Of a DNA stretch of 64,000 bases, positions 46,134 through 58,614 are shown in pieces. A model generated the notes under the pieces. That model searched no databases, was not told the origin of the DNA, and worked only from the letters and a program-made list of their open reading frames with translations. The stretch comes from Thunnus maccoyii (Eukaryota > Chordata > Actinopteri > Scombriformes > Scombridae): positions 18,982,611-19,046,610 of the forward strand of contig NC_056552.1 of NCBI RefSeq assembly GCF_910596095.1, in the 5' to 3' direction. Made by a program: the position numbers and the translations under genes. Within the stretch, counting starts at the first letter, position 1, and the number at the start of each line of letters is the position of its first letter.

Positions 46134-46894
46134 TCTACATGAAATCAACATCTCTTTCATACATACGTAGCTTAAATATACACACAGCTTGACATTTGTC
46201 ATTTACAGATTTACAATTCAACTTAGACTGACTTGCAAAGGGAACGATACAAAACACCAAAACAAATATCCTTGTAACTCAGTCAGCCTGTAGGTTAGCA
46301 ATTCTGCAATAGCAACCATAATGTGTCAGTTAGGGCTTCTTTAATAGTAAAAACTTAAATAATCAAGGTTGGTAGTGTTAATGCATGCTTTGAGGGCTTG
46401 GATTAGAAATGTATATCCTACTTCTGACAAGGCCAGAGGGGGGGGGGGCGCCTCTTTTATAAAACTCTACATCGTATTATTAGGATTTAGCTGCAACATG
46501 AAGCTCTGCAGTCCACGGACAGGCTGAGGGAGATTTCTTCACACATAAAGAAGAGGGAACAAGCAGGCAGCCTCATTGTCTCTGACACTGGTCATCGTGT
46601 GTGGGGAGATCCGTCGTCCGGTGGCGTATCAAAATAGACCATTTGTCGGGTTTTCCCTTTTGTTTAGCGAGAAGTTAACGGAAAACATGAATGATTCCCT
46701 TTTTTTGTTGTTGTTTTTTTTTTTACAAAGGACAGCATGTACAAATCTCTGTAGTGTAACTGAATAGTGTTGTGATGGAGCGGCGATCAGAGCGGAGGTG
46801 GATGTGTTTTAAGTGTCATGTCAGTCTGTCCTCGGGTGATGCTGTTCGGTTGGTCGGGTCTTCGGCTGGGGATTGGAGGTCAGAGGTGAAAGGT

Positions 46895-49800
46895 CTACAT
46901 GGCGAACAAAGCGTCCTCCGGCCTGTCTGGCTTCTTGCGGTCTGGGGTTCCCTGCGCCGCACCTGGATCGCCACTAGGGGGTGACGGTAGGCTGGGGACC
47001 ATCTCTGCAGCTTTGGCTCTCTCCTCGAGGAACTTGTCGAACTCTGCGAGAATTGGATGAGATGAGAAAACAAAAAAGGGGGAAGGGGATGTGAATTTGA
47101 GAGGACAGGTGGTAAAAATGTAGCAAGAAATTGACTTAAGGAAAAAAAGGATGGAATTAAGGTACACTGTGGAATTCTCTTGTAAACAAACAAAAGTAAT
47201 GTTTACATCCAGTGTTACTCATCAAAACACACTGAGGAACAATCAGGAATGCATTTCCTCCCTCATAAAACATTTGCAAAGCTGATTTTTATTATTTTAA
47301 AAGACACAAACAAACCCCACTTGGGTAAACACACCGCTCTATAGCGCTACTAGTGGCCAAAAACTCCACAGGGTACCTTTAAGTCATCTTACCTTCACTT
47401 GTCACACCTTCCTCGCCTTCATCTCCTTTCTGTTGAAGAAGAGAGACAAAAGTTCACATCTGGGAGTCGACTCTGCGAAATGTAACACACTGCAAACCAC
47501 CCCAACCAAGTTAAATTCTTCTAATTCCTGTGCAAACCACCAACAGCAGCACTCTGTACTCACCGGTCAGGTTTTATTATATAACAAGAAGCCACTCGCC
47601 TGTCAATACCGTGCAGTTAATAATACACCCATGAATCCACCAGGTATTTCCCAATCAAAACAGATGCATATCACCACTCAATAATCCAACACAGTCTCAC
47701 ACATATTTGTGTAAAATGAGCATGAACTGTTGTAATGCTTTATAATACATGTTGTATACAAAATAAAGATACATTTTGACTTTAGGGTACTGGATACTAC
47801 GTTAAAGGGGACATGACATCTTTTTTGTGATATTCTGTCATGTATATACTGTTATAATGTCAGATGACTGTGTTAAACACGATAAAAGTTCTAAAACTTG
47901 AGGTGAACATACATAAAAATGCTCCCTTAAAGTAATAGTTACTAAGGTTGTTCTACGGTATGTTCGTGTTGTCCACTCACATATTTCAAATCAGATTTTG
48001 GCTTGAACATGTACAGACGTATTTGAGAAGTTTACACTTTGAGTAAACAATGAGAAAAAGATGGGGGCCTTAAAGGGACAGGAGCTAAAACGGCCTGTTT
48101 CAGACAGCTGCTGAACTGAGGGGCTGCATAAAGGCCAGTATAAGATAAATAAGAAGTTTTTAAACAGTAATTCATGCAAGATATTCCAGTATATAAACAC
48201 AGACCTGGAAAAATATGCAAGATATGTCCCCTTTAAAAGTGAATTTAGCTAAAACTAGAAGAGTCTCTTGTTTGCCAGATACAGTCATGTCCACTCTGAT
48301 GTTTCAGTACCAGAGTATAAGCTGATTATGGACAATTAATACTGTGTCTATATTCCAAACACATATCCGCATTCAAAACCTCACGCTCATTTTCACAAAA
48401 TGTCGTCATAATATGTCAGTTTGTCCCCACAGCACACCGTTAGTAACTTCAAATTAAACTAGGATAATAAGATGTGATTGATCAAAGAGTGAAGAAACAT
48501 AATGTGAGAGAAAAATGTTACTTTCTGATTTCAAAAACCATTTTAATACGAGATAAGGGATAAAACAGAGTGAAAAGGAAAGGAGAAAGGGGAGAACTTC
48601 AGGCAGAAATAAAAATCATGATGGGCTCACCACATCAGTACACAGCCACTCCTCTATGTCATCCATGACAGAGGACTGGCCTCCGACACCCTAGGGGGCA
48701 AGCCAGCAGCAAAGCCACAACAGAAAAAAAAAAAACCCAGCCCCAAACACAACAGAAAATATGACTTAAATGAACTTCTTCGCTGTTAACTCAAATGCAA
48801 GTTAAGAATTCAAATAAATAACTGAAATAAGAAGGTGAATCAATGTGTTGGAACGGTGTGGCACATCATGCATACAGATGACGGAGACGAGAACCCGCAG
48901 TCACACAAAAACACATTTAGCGCATAACGCCGTGCTGATGGGAATGCTGCGTGATGCCGGTGAAGGTTAGCGAGCATCGTGTCTGACGGCGAAAGCAGGA
49001 AATTGCTTCATGGACAGTGACTAAAAGCAGGGTTAAGCTTCGTTAATTGGAGAAGAACTAAAACCGAAAACAATCCTCAACAAATAATTAGATAATGTCT
49101 GACAGGAACAGTCGCACAGCCCGCTGACTGCAAGCATGTTGGGGGTGGAGTTTTCACAATTGTTAAGCGGATGGAAAACAAAGCTTGCTAGCGTTCATTT
49201 CTCTACCTGCGTGACAGTTCACTACAACTGACAGAACAAAATCTATGCCAGTCTTGTTAGTGATGCATGAACAAAAGCCAATAATGGTTAAGCAACTAAA
49301 AAAAAAAAAAAAACATCAAACAAAAGCAATAACTGTGCTGGAAATGTAGCCTGCAGGTTCAATTTTAAGCAAAAATAGCCCAATTTTCAACTGGTTTTCT
49401 CTAAGATTAGTAGCATCCAGCAGCACAAGTCAAAGCATGTGAGTAAATGTCTGCTTCATGGTACAGCCTGCTGCACAGCACACATACACACACACACACT
49501 CCAAATGTTCTCTAAGTGGTTATGAAAACACAGACTCAACATTAAAGCCCACACTGGACATAAAAGCCTGTGTCGCCCAGACTTACCACTCCTGCAGTTG
49601 GCTGTAAGACATCCAGAGTGGGAGGAAGGCTACCGGCGGCATGACTGTCCTCTGCTGTAGTGCTGAGACAGGATGGTAAAAAATGAGATGTTAGAATACC
49701 GCTGAAAACAAAGATGGTTTTGTTTTTCCTTCAGGTCTTATGCGTCCTTACGTCTTCTGTGGTTCAGGCAGAGCTCCGGTCCTGGTTTGGGCGAACACAT

Positions 49801-52511
49801 CGAAGTCATCCTGCGCAGGTGGAGGCTTACAGCTGGACAGAGAGCTCAAGGTACTGCTGACGCTGTCTGCACCCATGTCTGGAGGAAATAAAAATACACT
49901 TGAAGTTGCAATGCTGATGGACATTTCATAATCCTATACAGACTTTGCAATTGTGAGGAGAATAATACAGTTCTCTGTAGTCAGTTACAACATGTAATCC
50001 CAGAAGAAGAACGCCATTTTTGTGAACACTTGGCTAATATCTGAAGTAGGAGATGCATACCAAGTCCGGCCAGACGGGAGGCCAAGGTGGCCGGAGAGGA
50101 GGGCCTCCCTGTGGGGGCTGTGATGTGGTGCAAGCTGGTTGGAGCTGCGTTCTGCATGTTGCTGACCACCGCAGGGGAGCCCGGGCCGAGGTCTATGAGG
50201 TTGTCCTCTGTGGCCTCACTCAGGACCTGGTGGAGAAGGAGTGATGAGACACGACTATAGCTCTGCTGTCATGTGGGAGCTAACAGAGGGTTATAGGGTT
50301 TGTGGCTCATGAGCAGCAAAGCTAATCCTTTTGCAGGGATGGCTAAGGAGAGGCAGGGTTATACAATATATTTCCTTGAATGTATTTAAAAAAAAATACA
50401 AAATAACAAAAAAAAAAACAAGACAAAATGTGTGGTTTAAATTAAAAAAAAAAAAAATAAAGGCATGTGGTAAGAGTGAGAAACTTGTTGGTTAGCTTCA
50501 GGAGAGCATGAAAATGTCTGTGATTGTGGATAGAAGGAAATAATGCAACTTTTTGAAAAACTGTTTCTTAAGGGGGTCCAAAGGTTCTACATTAGAGACG
50601 TATTTAAGTTTGAAAGGTATTCACTTTTAGAGGAAATGGAGACATTTCTTGGTAGTGTTGTCAGTTACCACAGATGATGGTTGATGGCTATTCATACAGA
50701 TATAAAAACTCCCCTTAAGAAGGTAGAAATACAGCAGGGAAGGAGGAGGGAAGATTGAATCTTTTGGCTCTGGAGGAGTTGCTCCATCGAGATTATTTTG
50801 CAAATCCCAAACCTCTGACTGTTTGAGATGATGCAAACACAACATGACTGTGATTGTGGGGACACATTCACTTTTAGTGCCATCCTAAACTTCTATCACT
50901 GTCATTCTACCTCCAGATTCATCGTGTCATTGGCTGTTTGGGGGGCTGCATAGTCAAAACATGCCATATGGGGTGAAAGATACCGGAGGAGCCACAGCCC
51001 ATATTATTTAGCCATGTTTCAACAGTCGCTGTGGGGTCAAAATACATCACTGGGTGATACTGGTCATTTACGGAGGCTGATAATATTTTCATACTTGCCT
51101 GTCTCAGCTAGCCACAGAAACAGAAAAGAACAGAAAGGAAGAGACAGTGAATACCATTAACATGCCTGTGCAGGGACTCAGTGTAATGGCATGGTAACTA
51201 TGGGAGATATACTGTGCTCAATTAATATGAAAGCCAACAAAGATGTAAAAATGTTCAAACAGATTCATGCTTTTCATCATTTTTCGGGTATATTTGAGAA
51301 AATGTGAATACATGTTATACATAATTAATTAGTGGGAAGAACAAGAAACAGAAAAAAGAAACTAAAACTTACTTTCAATCTATATTTGGATATTTTTAGC
51401 TCTTTTTTGTTGACAGATCAATTTGAATCATCGCAAGGTAGGGTTGGATTTCACTATCTCTTCAATAAAGAATGACAAACGGAAACCAATCAGAAAACAG
51501 TGAGGGGACATCTGTTAGATGATCTGTTAGTCAAAGTGGGATTATAGTAGTTAAATATGTACTGCAAAGACTATGATGTGAAAGCTAGGCTTCCAGCAAT
51601 GCTGTCAGGTCCCCTTTTGGAGCAGACTGCTTGGCCTGCTCCAAAGCTGTGATTGTATTTCATTCTGGCATACACAACATAAGTCCATCTATGAATACAA
51701 TCAGCTCAATTCCAGTACTGGACAGTTCCCCCTACTGGACAGGACTTCAATGCAACAGGCCTGCTCTGATTGTGTTGTAGAAGGACAAAATCATGTCACC
51801 AAATAAATAATATTTGCTTTGTATTTTATGATGTCTTTGTTGGATTTCCATTTAATTTAGCATGAAAATCAGGTAAATCGCTGATATATCAAATAACAGA
51901 TAACAGCTCTTAAAAGACATTGTAAAGCCTGACTAGTAATGTAACATGCAAGTCCACACTACTGACACTGAAAGGGACAGACGTAAAAGAATGAGTAAAT
52001 ATGAGGAGAAAATAAACATCATGCTGTGGGAAGGTGTGACAGCAGCACTGAAGACGTAGCTCAGAATATTCAGACAGGTAATCCAGGGATTTTAAGTGTG
52101 ATGTAAACATTGGGTTTTTCACCACCTGAGGTACTAACTGCTGACTCACCCCATTGTTGACACTCTGAGCCGAAGACCTTCCAGACCTAAACCTCTCGTA
52201 CCTGAGGCAAAGAGAGGACCACACGATAGAACAAAAACTCTTTAGTTTATCTAACCAAATCTGTGCAAACATGCCACGATGTCTGGGTAAAGAAGAGTTT
52301 GAATGTGTGTATATTTTTTCCCCCCCCTAAAGATGAGTTTGCTCCTGGATGTGTATGTTTATTTGTGTGTTTTGACCTTTCGTAGCGTAAGAAAATGTTA
52401 TTGAGGTCGTCGTTGACATGCAGCAGCTCCTCAGTCACCGCCTCGTTGGAGACGCAGGAGATGAGCTCAACTATCCTCTGCTGCATGGCTCTGCAAGTCC
52501 TGTTCAGCTCC

Positions 52512-52580
<69 letters not shown>

Positions 52581-55500
52581 TGTACACACAGTTCATACAA
52601 ACATGTATACATAGTGCTCTGAGGTTACTTTAGTCTCTCACACACACACACACAGACTCAAACAAGAGCGGTTCCTTGCCTGTAGTAGCTCGTAGTCTGA
52701 AGCGTCCTCCTGTCCTGGGACCATCTCAGTCAACATCTCTGACATCACCTTAGTGTTTCCACGCACAATGTCCAACTCACTGCGCAGCCGGCAAATCTGG
52801 ACAACAGGGTGATTAATCGACAGTTAGTCTATTATAAGGGCAGCTGGTGTAGAAAATAATCTAATTTGCAGCTGACAGTTTCTGCTCAGGACAGAGATTC
52901 ACAACCAGGGATTATTGCATTTGCAAGCAGGTACATGGAAACCTCAACTAACTGACTCAACTGAACCTTACCACTGTCTGATTAAGACTCATATAATATT
53001 TGTAGTGAAGACTTTGAAGTAATTTAATAAAAATGTATTAAGTGTATTCTTTGGCAAAATGGAAGTTGTCACTATATTGACATGTATGATTCCAGTGAGT
53101 AATTTCCATGTAGTCTTCACTTAGAGACTGTGAAACTTTGTCATAATTAGCATATAAATTCTTAAGTTATGGCCAAAAATGTATTTTGTGAGGTCACAGT
53201 GACCTTGACCTTTGACCACCAAATTCTAATCAGTTCATTTTTGAATAAGAGCGGACGTTTGTGCCAGATGTAATGAAATTCCCTCCAGGCGTTCCTGAGA
53301 TACCGCATTCACGAGAATGGGACGGACGTGAGGTCAGAGTGACCTTGACCTTTAATCTAATCAGTTCATCTTTGAGTCCAAGACAACATTTTTCCCAAAT
53401 TTCAAGAAATTCCCTCAAGATGTTCCTGAGATATTGCGCTCACGAGAATGGGACAGACGGACGGACAACATGAAAACTGCCTCCAGCCGCAGCTGTTGCC
53501 GGTGCAGAGGCAGTAGTGGATGAATCATTGAAATAGTTAGCTAAAGGTAATTGATAAACACTTGAAATAGTTATCTAAAAGTAATGAATAAACTGTTAAA
53601 GTAGTTTTCTAAAAGTAATGGATAAATAATTGAAATGTCCAGGTTCTGCCACTCCAAATGGCAGCAGTACAAATACAAACTTGACCAAAGCAACCTAAAG
53701 ACTTACAATTCAATTGTATGAAAAATATTGTATCGATAACCACTTTATATAATAATAGTGTTTTGATAACATCCAGTTTATAATCCCTTTACATGAACGT
53801 ATCTGGAACATGATATGTTGTGTCCATGAAGGGGTACTTGAGTTAAACTGATGCGGTACATTAGACAAAAAAGGTTGGGAACTGGTTTAGGACATCTTTG
53901 CACTATGCATATGTGCAGCAGTATATTCAAACTCTAAAGTGTTTAATCATGTGCAGGTACATAAAACACCAGTTTGACTTTATGGCACCAGAAAATGTTG
54001 AAGTCTGTCGTTTTCTTAAGGAACTGCACGTTGCATGTATATTTTAATCCAGCTGCTCAGTTTTAGTATCTTAATAGGAGTAACATCGTACCTGTTCAGG
54101 TGTAGGATTGATGGATCCAGAGGCATGAATGTTGGGGACCTGAGGAGTGGTGTAGGCTGGCAGGACAGCCTGTGGTGTGGGCTGGGAGGTGGTGGTGTAT
54201 TTATGTAGGGTGGAGTCTCCCTCTGGAACAGATGCCGACTAGAAGCAGCAAAGACAGTGACATTATACAGACCAGAAAATGACAAATTACCCCACAAGGT
54301 AGTCAGGTAGGTGTTTGGTCTTTACACAGAAACTTCTGTACACAATGCAGCTGCTTAGTGTGATGCCTCCTACCCGCTGAGGTGTGTGTATAGGCGACAG
54401 GGTCTCCAGTTCTGACATGGGGAACTCGATGCCTTTCCTCTTTAGCTCCTCATAGGTTTGGACCACACCTGTGAGGTCCGGACTGCTCCTGAATGCATCA
54501 GCCCATGCCTGGAGAAGGCAGAGCAAGAAAAGGGTTAAGAGAAAAGAGAGAGAGAGATTGAAAAAAACAAACAAACAATGGGGAGGGCTGACACAGCAAA
54601 CAAAGCAAAGGATGTAAGGAAAGTAAAAGAGTGCTGTTCTTTGATCATTTCTGTTTGTCTGCCTTGAATACATTTCATCAGGAAACCACAAAGCTCTTGG
54701 CTTGTCTCTCTCAGCAGTGGGAAGGCTGAAGCTAGACTGAGCCATTACAGCAACTCAAACACATGACACACTTTTGAAAAACAAGTGCACAGGGACTTTG
54801 AGGTTAACTTGCGCTCTTGATCCAAAAGTGTTCTCCTCAGCCAAAACAACTGCATTATTTTGACTGCAGTGTGCCTGAAAACATCAAGGCGATGCTTGAG
54901 CCGAGGCTGGTAAGAGTTTGGTTAGAATCCGTATGTATATCTAGGACCACACATTACTTCATCAGCTGAATAAGATCTTGGGTCAACATTACAAATGTGA
55001 AGAGGTTTTAAGTTTTATTCAGAAAAACCTGATTCATGAGACTGGTGGTTAGGAAGCTGCACAACACAACCGCAGTCTGTTGCCCAACTGGGTATTAAGC
55101 ATCCTACTCAGACTGTTGTGTGAAGGGAGTGTTGCTCGATATATTTTCCCCCACACATATTTCCCAGCTGACCTCACTGTCACAAACTTGTTTGTCCTAT
55201 GACTAGACAAACAAGAAACTATTAGATCCTCCCTTCTCCCTCACAGCTATGCCCCTCTCCTGGATCCATGCTATAGCTGTGGTCACATGGTTTCCCTGGT
55301 GGAAATAAGAGCAGCCCACATGAGCCTTGCAGGGTTATCTGAGCTGCGGCAGGTAACGAGAGCTGCTCCTGGCTGAAGCCCTGGAGACACTGTACTTTAC
55401 CTGAGGCTCCGCCTGGGGATGATGGGTGACCTCCTGGACTGCTGCACAGCCGCAAATGCTGTAATAAACACCTACGCTGCAAACCTCACTTCACCTCTCA

Positions 55501-57526
55501 CTAACTGACTCAATCAAAAACACCACAGGGGCAAAAGCATTGTTGTATAGCATACTGAAAGAATATCTATAGACTCAGTAACGTTCATGGGAATAAGCTT
55601 GCAAGATTTATAACACGCACTGACTGCTCTAACAAGATACTTTAGGTGCATGCAGTTGTATCTTACCTGAATCAGGGCGAGTACTTTATCTTGAACGATG
55701 GTAGGCGGGTTGTTTTTAGGGGAGATAATTTTAACAAGTACGCCATCTACAAAGTCCCTGCTGGTGACCAGAGCATGAAACCGATGACCACAGTTCTTCA
55801 CACAAGTCTCCAGGACCTGATAGATGCAAAGAGGAAATTAATGTCAGGTTATGCAAATGCATGGAAAAAACCCTGAAATCCTGGTACAGACATGTTATTA
55901 AGACTTCTGCAACTGAGCCATGGAATTTGAATTGCAAATTTTCCATAAAGGCACGCAAACAAATTATGTGATAGGATCAGAATCAGTTGTCTGTGAGCAA
56001 TTCACTCTACATGCGGTAATGCTGCATAACATGAGAGGAAAAAAAACATAGTATTTTAGGACAAATGTGAGTCACTCCTCTGATTGTGAAATTAGGGAGA
56101 ACTAGGCTACATGAACCACATTTCCATGACAGTAACAGGTAAATATGTTTGCCCTCCTTGCCCACTTTAACTCACCGTTAAAGCCAGCATCACTTCCCTA
56201 TAGTTCCTGTTGCCATTCAGCCTCTTCTTGACAGCTCTAATGGCATCCTTTGGCCTGCACACACACACACACACACAAGTAAAGGAACATATTACATGAA
56301 AAGCACAGCATGCCTACAGCTTTTAAATGGACTGATAAGACCTTCCAAGCAGAACAAACACAATTACCAGGAACTTAATGACTGAGGGCTTTAAGGAGCA
56401 TTTTAGTTGGCATAGACAGGATGTTGGGCATGAAGCTGAATACCAAATGCAGCCATTTGTCAATGATTCTCTGACTTTTCACAATGTCTGCACTGACACA
56501 GTTCTCCTGTAAGGTGGTAATAATTAACGTTTGAATTCTTTGACTACTTCTGACAGATCAAGTCAGCCTCACAGTATGGGTGTATGACACCTTACATCCC
56601 CCTGACACAAAAAAAGTAAAAAGGAAAAAGAGTGGAGTCTTTTTATAGACAGCTTTTAGACAGACAGTACAGACAGCAAGACTTGACCCACCTACACCAG
56701 TTTACAACCCACTAATCAAACAAGACCTGGACTTCACACACCAGCTTAAACATTCAGTACAAGGTTACTGGAGCAGTGAGATAAGCAAGGAGGCCTTGCA
56801 TAAATCCACCTCACACAGCCAGAGCTAGGCTTCTTCTCTCAGTATGACACAGATAAAGAAGGAAGAGGGAAATGAATGACTATCAGTATATCATGCAGCA
56901 GCAATGCTTTATGTAAACAGCACAGGAGCAAGGAAGGCAGAATTGAATCAATGCAATTGAGAGAGTTAATCAATAAAATTATATGGATATTCACCCATCC
57001 TCTGTTTCATTGATGATGTCACATATTTCCATGTTGAGGGTCCAGTCTTCGCTTTGCAGGGAGCCATCAGTGGCTCTCTCTGAAAGACACACATGTAAGA
57101 TAGCTAAGAAAATATATAAAATGAAGACGCCTTAGTAAAACACAACCGACTGGAGTTAACAAGAGGACGATGACTGGTGGCTAGCTAACTTAGCTAACGC
57201 CATTCATCCTTTAAGCTATACGTAAATGTATTCGTTAATATTTTTTTTTCGTTGAACCGACTATGAAAATGACAGAAAACTACCCTTTTGGTTTGTTAAC
57301 GGTAACGCCAGCACAATGACAGCAGATGTTACCGTAACTCCTGCTTAGCTAGGCGGCTAACAGTTCAGTGACGTTAGCCTGTAAATGACTTACCGCACGG
57401 ATTAGATACATTTTCAGTACACATATACACATTATCTGCGCGCAGTGTCGTTTCTGAAATGTCCAGTTACGTACCAATGCAATGCCCCACTGGGGTACTG
57501 TAAGGATTTCCCAAAAGGAACTCCAT
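46895..57526 (-). CDS. tom1l2: TOM1-like protein 2 (VHS-GAT endosomal sorting adaptor)
   Basis: Adaptor that links ubiquitinated cargo, clathrin, Tollip and myosin VI on endosomes. Coding exons from the start: 57475-57526, 56995-57079, 56176-56254, 55667-55816, 54374-54508, 54092-54238, 52680-52796, 52377-52510, 52150-52201, 50061-50226, 49752-49878, 49587-49662, 48631-48690, 47393-47429, 46895-47043 (stop TAG). All phases agree, giving 521 residues against about 507 for human TOM1L2. VHS is at about 10-150 ([44 protein letters not shown]). GAT is at about 218-305 ([37 protein letters not shown]). A clathrin-box-like LIDLG is at 327-331. DIEEWL (451-456) matches the region reported to bind myosin VI. 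The C-terminus [15 protein letters not shown] and DALFAM is family-typical. The fit is closer to TOM1L2 than TOM1 (MEFLLGNP start, [11 protein letters not shown]). Exon 7 uses a GC donor. Confidence 0.96.
47325..47382. repeat. Possible end of a TTAA MITE
   Basis: Reverse-complemented it begins CTTAAAGGTACCCTGTGGAG and continues into TTTTTGGCCACTAG, wording seen at the ends of a common fish MITE. No opposite end was located, so this is a fragment at best. It lies in the last tom1l2 intron. Confidence 0.35.
47802..48236. mobile_element. TTAA-flanked MITE, internally deleted copy
   Basis: Begins TTAAAGGGGACATGACATC and ends GCAAGATATGTCCCCTTTAA. It shares the order of internal blocks with the element at 13219-13892 (AATGTCAGAT, TAAAACTTGAGGTGAAC, CAGATTTTGGCTTGAACATG, GTATAAGATAAATAAG) but lacks about 240 bases of its interior. 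It lies in the tom1l2 intron between exons 13 and 14. Confidence 0.8.
52514..52576. repeat. (AC)n microsatellite at a tom1l2 splice acceptor
   Basis: About 31 AC units that read as (TG)n on the tom1l2 sense strand and end a few bases before the acceptor TTAG of exon 8 (exon starts at 52510). A second AC tract at 52639-52654 lies in the same 169-base intron. Confidence 0.95.
52678..52679 (-). other. Non-canonical GC 5' splice site
   Basis: Exon 7 of tom1l2 ends CTACAG and the intron starts GCAAGG, a match to the known GC-AG donor consensus (AG before the cut, GCAAG after). Using this junction keeps the conserved peptide [15 protein letters not shown] in frame. No GT donor in this position would do so. 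Confidence 0.85.
53160..53510. repeat. Dispersed fish repeat with two ~140-base monomers
   Basis: AGGTCACAGTGACCTTGACC at 53191 recurs as AGGTCAGAGTGACCTTGACC at 53331, exactly 140 bases later. Each is followed by AATCAGTTCAT..TTTGA, AAATTCCCTC and GAGATA(C/T)(C/T)GC...ACGAGAATGGGAC. It is a tandem unit of a common teleost interspersed repeat, ending GGACGGACAACATGAAAAC, inside a tom1l2 intron. Family name not certain. Confidence 0.7.
56258..56277. repeat. (CA)n tract at the tom1l2 exon 3 acceptor
   Basis: About ten CA units. On the tom1l2 sense strand they form (TG)n directly before the CAG acceptor of exon 3, replacing the usual pyrimidine tract. Confidence 0.9.
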
Positions 57527-57680
57527 CTTGCTCGACAACAAACAAGTCAGTCCATGGAATTGGGATGATGATGATACATGAGGAAACGTCTAGCAAGTCC
57601 CGCCCATAGAACAATGTGATTGGCCAAGGAATCCTGACCTTTAGCGTGATTGGACAGCTACAACACACTTCATGGGAGTT
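57527..57680 (-). promoter_or_regulatory. tom1l2 promoter region
   Basis: Upstream of the tom1l2 start codon, read on the minus strand, are two CCAAT boxes (TTGGCCAATCAC near 57617-57628 and GTCCAATCACG near 57645-57655) and a GC box (GGGCGGGA near 57598-57605). No TATA box was seen. This fits a housekeeping-type promoter. Confidence 0.55.
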
Positions 57681-58614
57681 GGGCGATTGTAAATAAAAGG
57701 CTCCAAAGGTTGCATCAATAAAACTCAAATAAATATTTTATGACAGTGTCACTGACTACAATATATCCATACAGTAATAAATAATAACAAGACACCTGTA
57801 AGATGTTTTAAATGTTTGTGTTTTAATTCTCAATAAACTTTGCTGAAATATTTTACTTTCAACTTCTGGAAAGGAAACAAACAGGAGTCAGATACTGCAA
57901 TTCTGTACATTTCTTTGATCCATTTCAACTGTAAAAAGAAACCAAATTAAAATGAGCACTGGGAGGGTACTGATGAATAGGCTTTCTCTGTACAGCATTT
58001 AATCAATCACCTCATTACCATACAAAAATGCTAAAATACACAGACCATGAATGATGACAATCTTAATTACAGAATGCAGTATGTAATACAGTATATTGTT
58101 CCACCTAATGCAAGTAATTTGTTTTTCATATGCAGTGTACCTTTTCCAAACACCACACATACAGCACAATTGGTATGGACAGTATGCTGTTAAGATTGCA
58201 TATCCACTTTGCAATATTCAAATGTCGCAGACAGAGAAAGCAGGCATGGCATTAAAATTCCACCACCAAACAGAAAACAACATTAGTCACCATTCTCTTG
58301 AAACCATGCACAGTGTCCAAAATGTCACGGATGACTGAGAACCGACTGGAAACTCAGTGAGGGGTGTCGAACTTGGCAGCTGCCACATATAAACACTGCA
58401 AAAAAGACAGCCAATGTGTTTTACGGGAGTGAGATGACTCTATAACAGATCACAGACAGAGCAGCTGTCATTGCTAAATAGAACTAACAGGATGTGTTGT
58501 GTTTGTCTGCATGGATGTAGAAGCATGTTGAAACTGAGGTGCTTGGGGTGTTCTCAGTTTGGCGGCAGATTCGTTGTGTGCCTTCTAAGAGTTTTATGTT
58601 TGAGCTTATCCTTC
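57681..58614. other. Short gap between tom1l2 and atpaf2
   Basis: About 0.9 kb of AT-rich sequence. It should hold the atpaf2 3' UTR (minus strand). No coding exon was seen on either strand. The human neighbour DRC3, a leucine-rich-repeat protein gene, is not here and could not fit. Confidence 0.7.

Larger units (their letters stand above)
41991..46894 (-). other. Probable long tom1l2 3' UTR
   Basis: Downstream of the tom1l2 stop there is no recognisable coding exon for almost 5 kb. On the minus strand, overlapping AATAAA signals occur at 41997-42006 and another at about 44262-44267, so a 3' UTR of roughly 2.6 or 4.9 kb is possible. The region has homopolymer runs (46109-46133, 44844-44861), an (AC/GC)-rich tract at 44612-44660, a (TTC)n tract at 45963-45991 and the inverted repeat at 42416-42585. 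The 135-codon open frame at 43841-44248 (-) resembles nothing I recognise and is left out as a gene. Confidence 0.4.

Noticed and set aside
52511-52679. CRISPR-like or satellite array
   Set aside because: The regular units are plain AC dinucleotides in a spliceosomal intron; no spacers or palindromic repeats.
54287-54745. 152-codon minus-strand frame that includes tom1l2 exon 5
   Set aside because: Only 54374-54508 is exon; the rest reads through introns on both sides.
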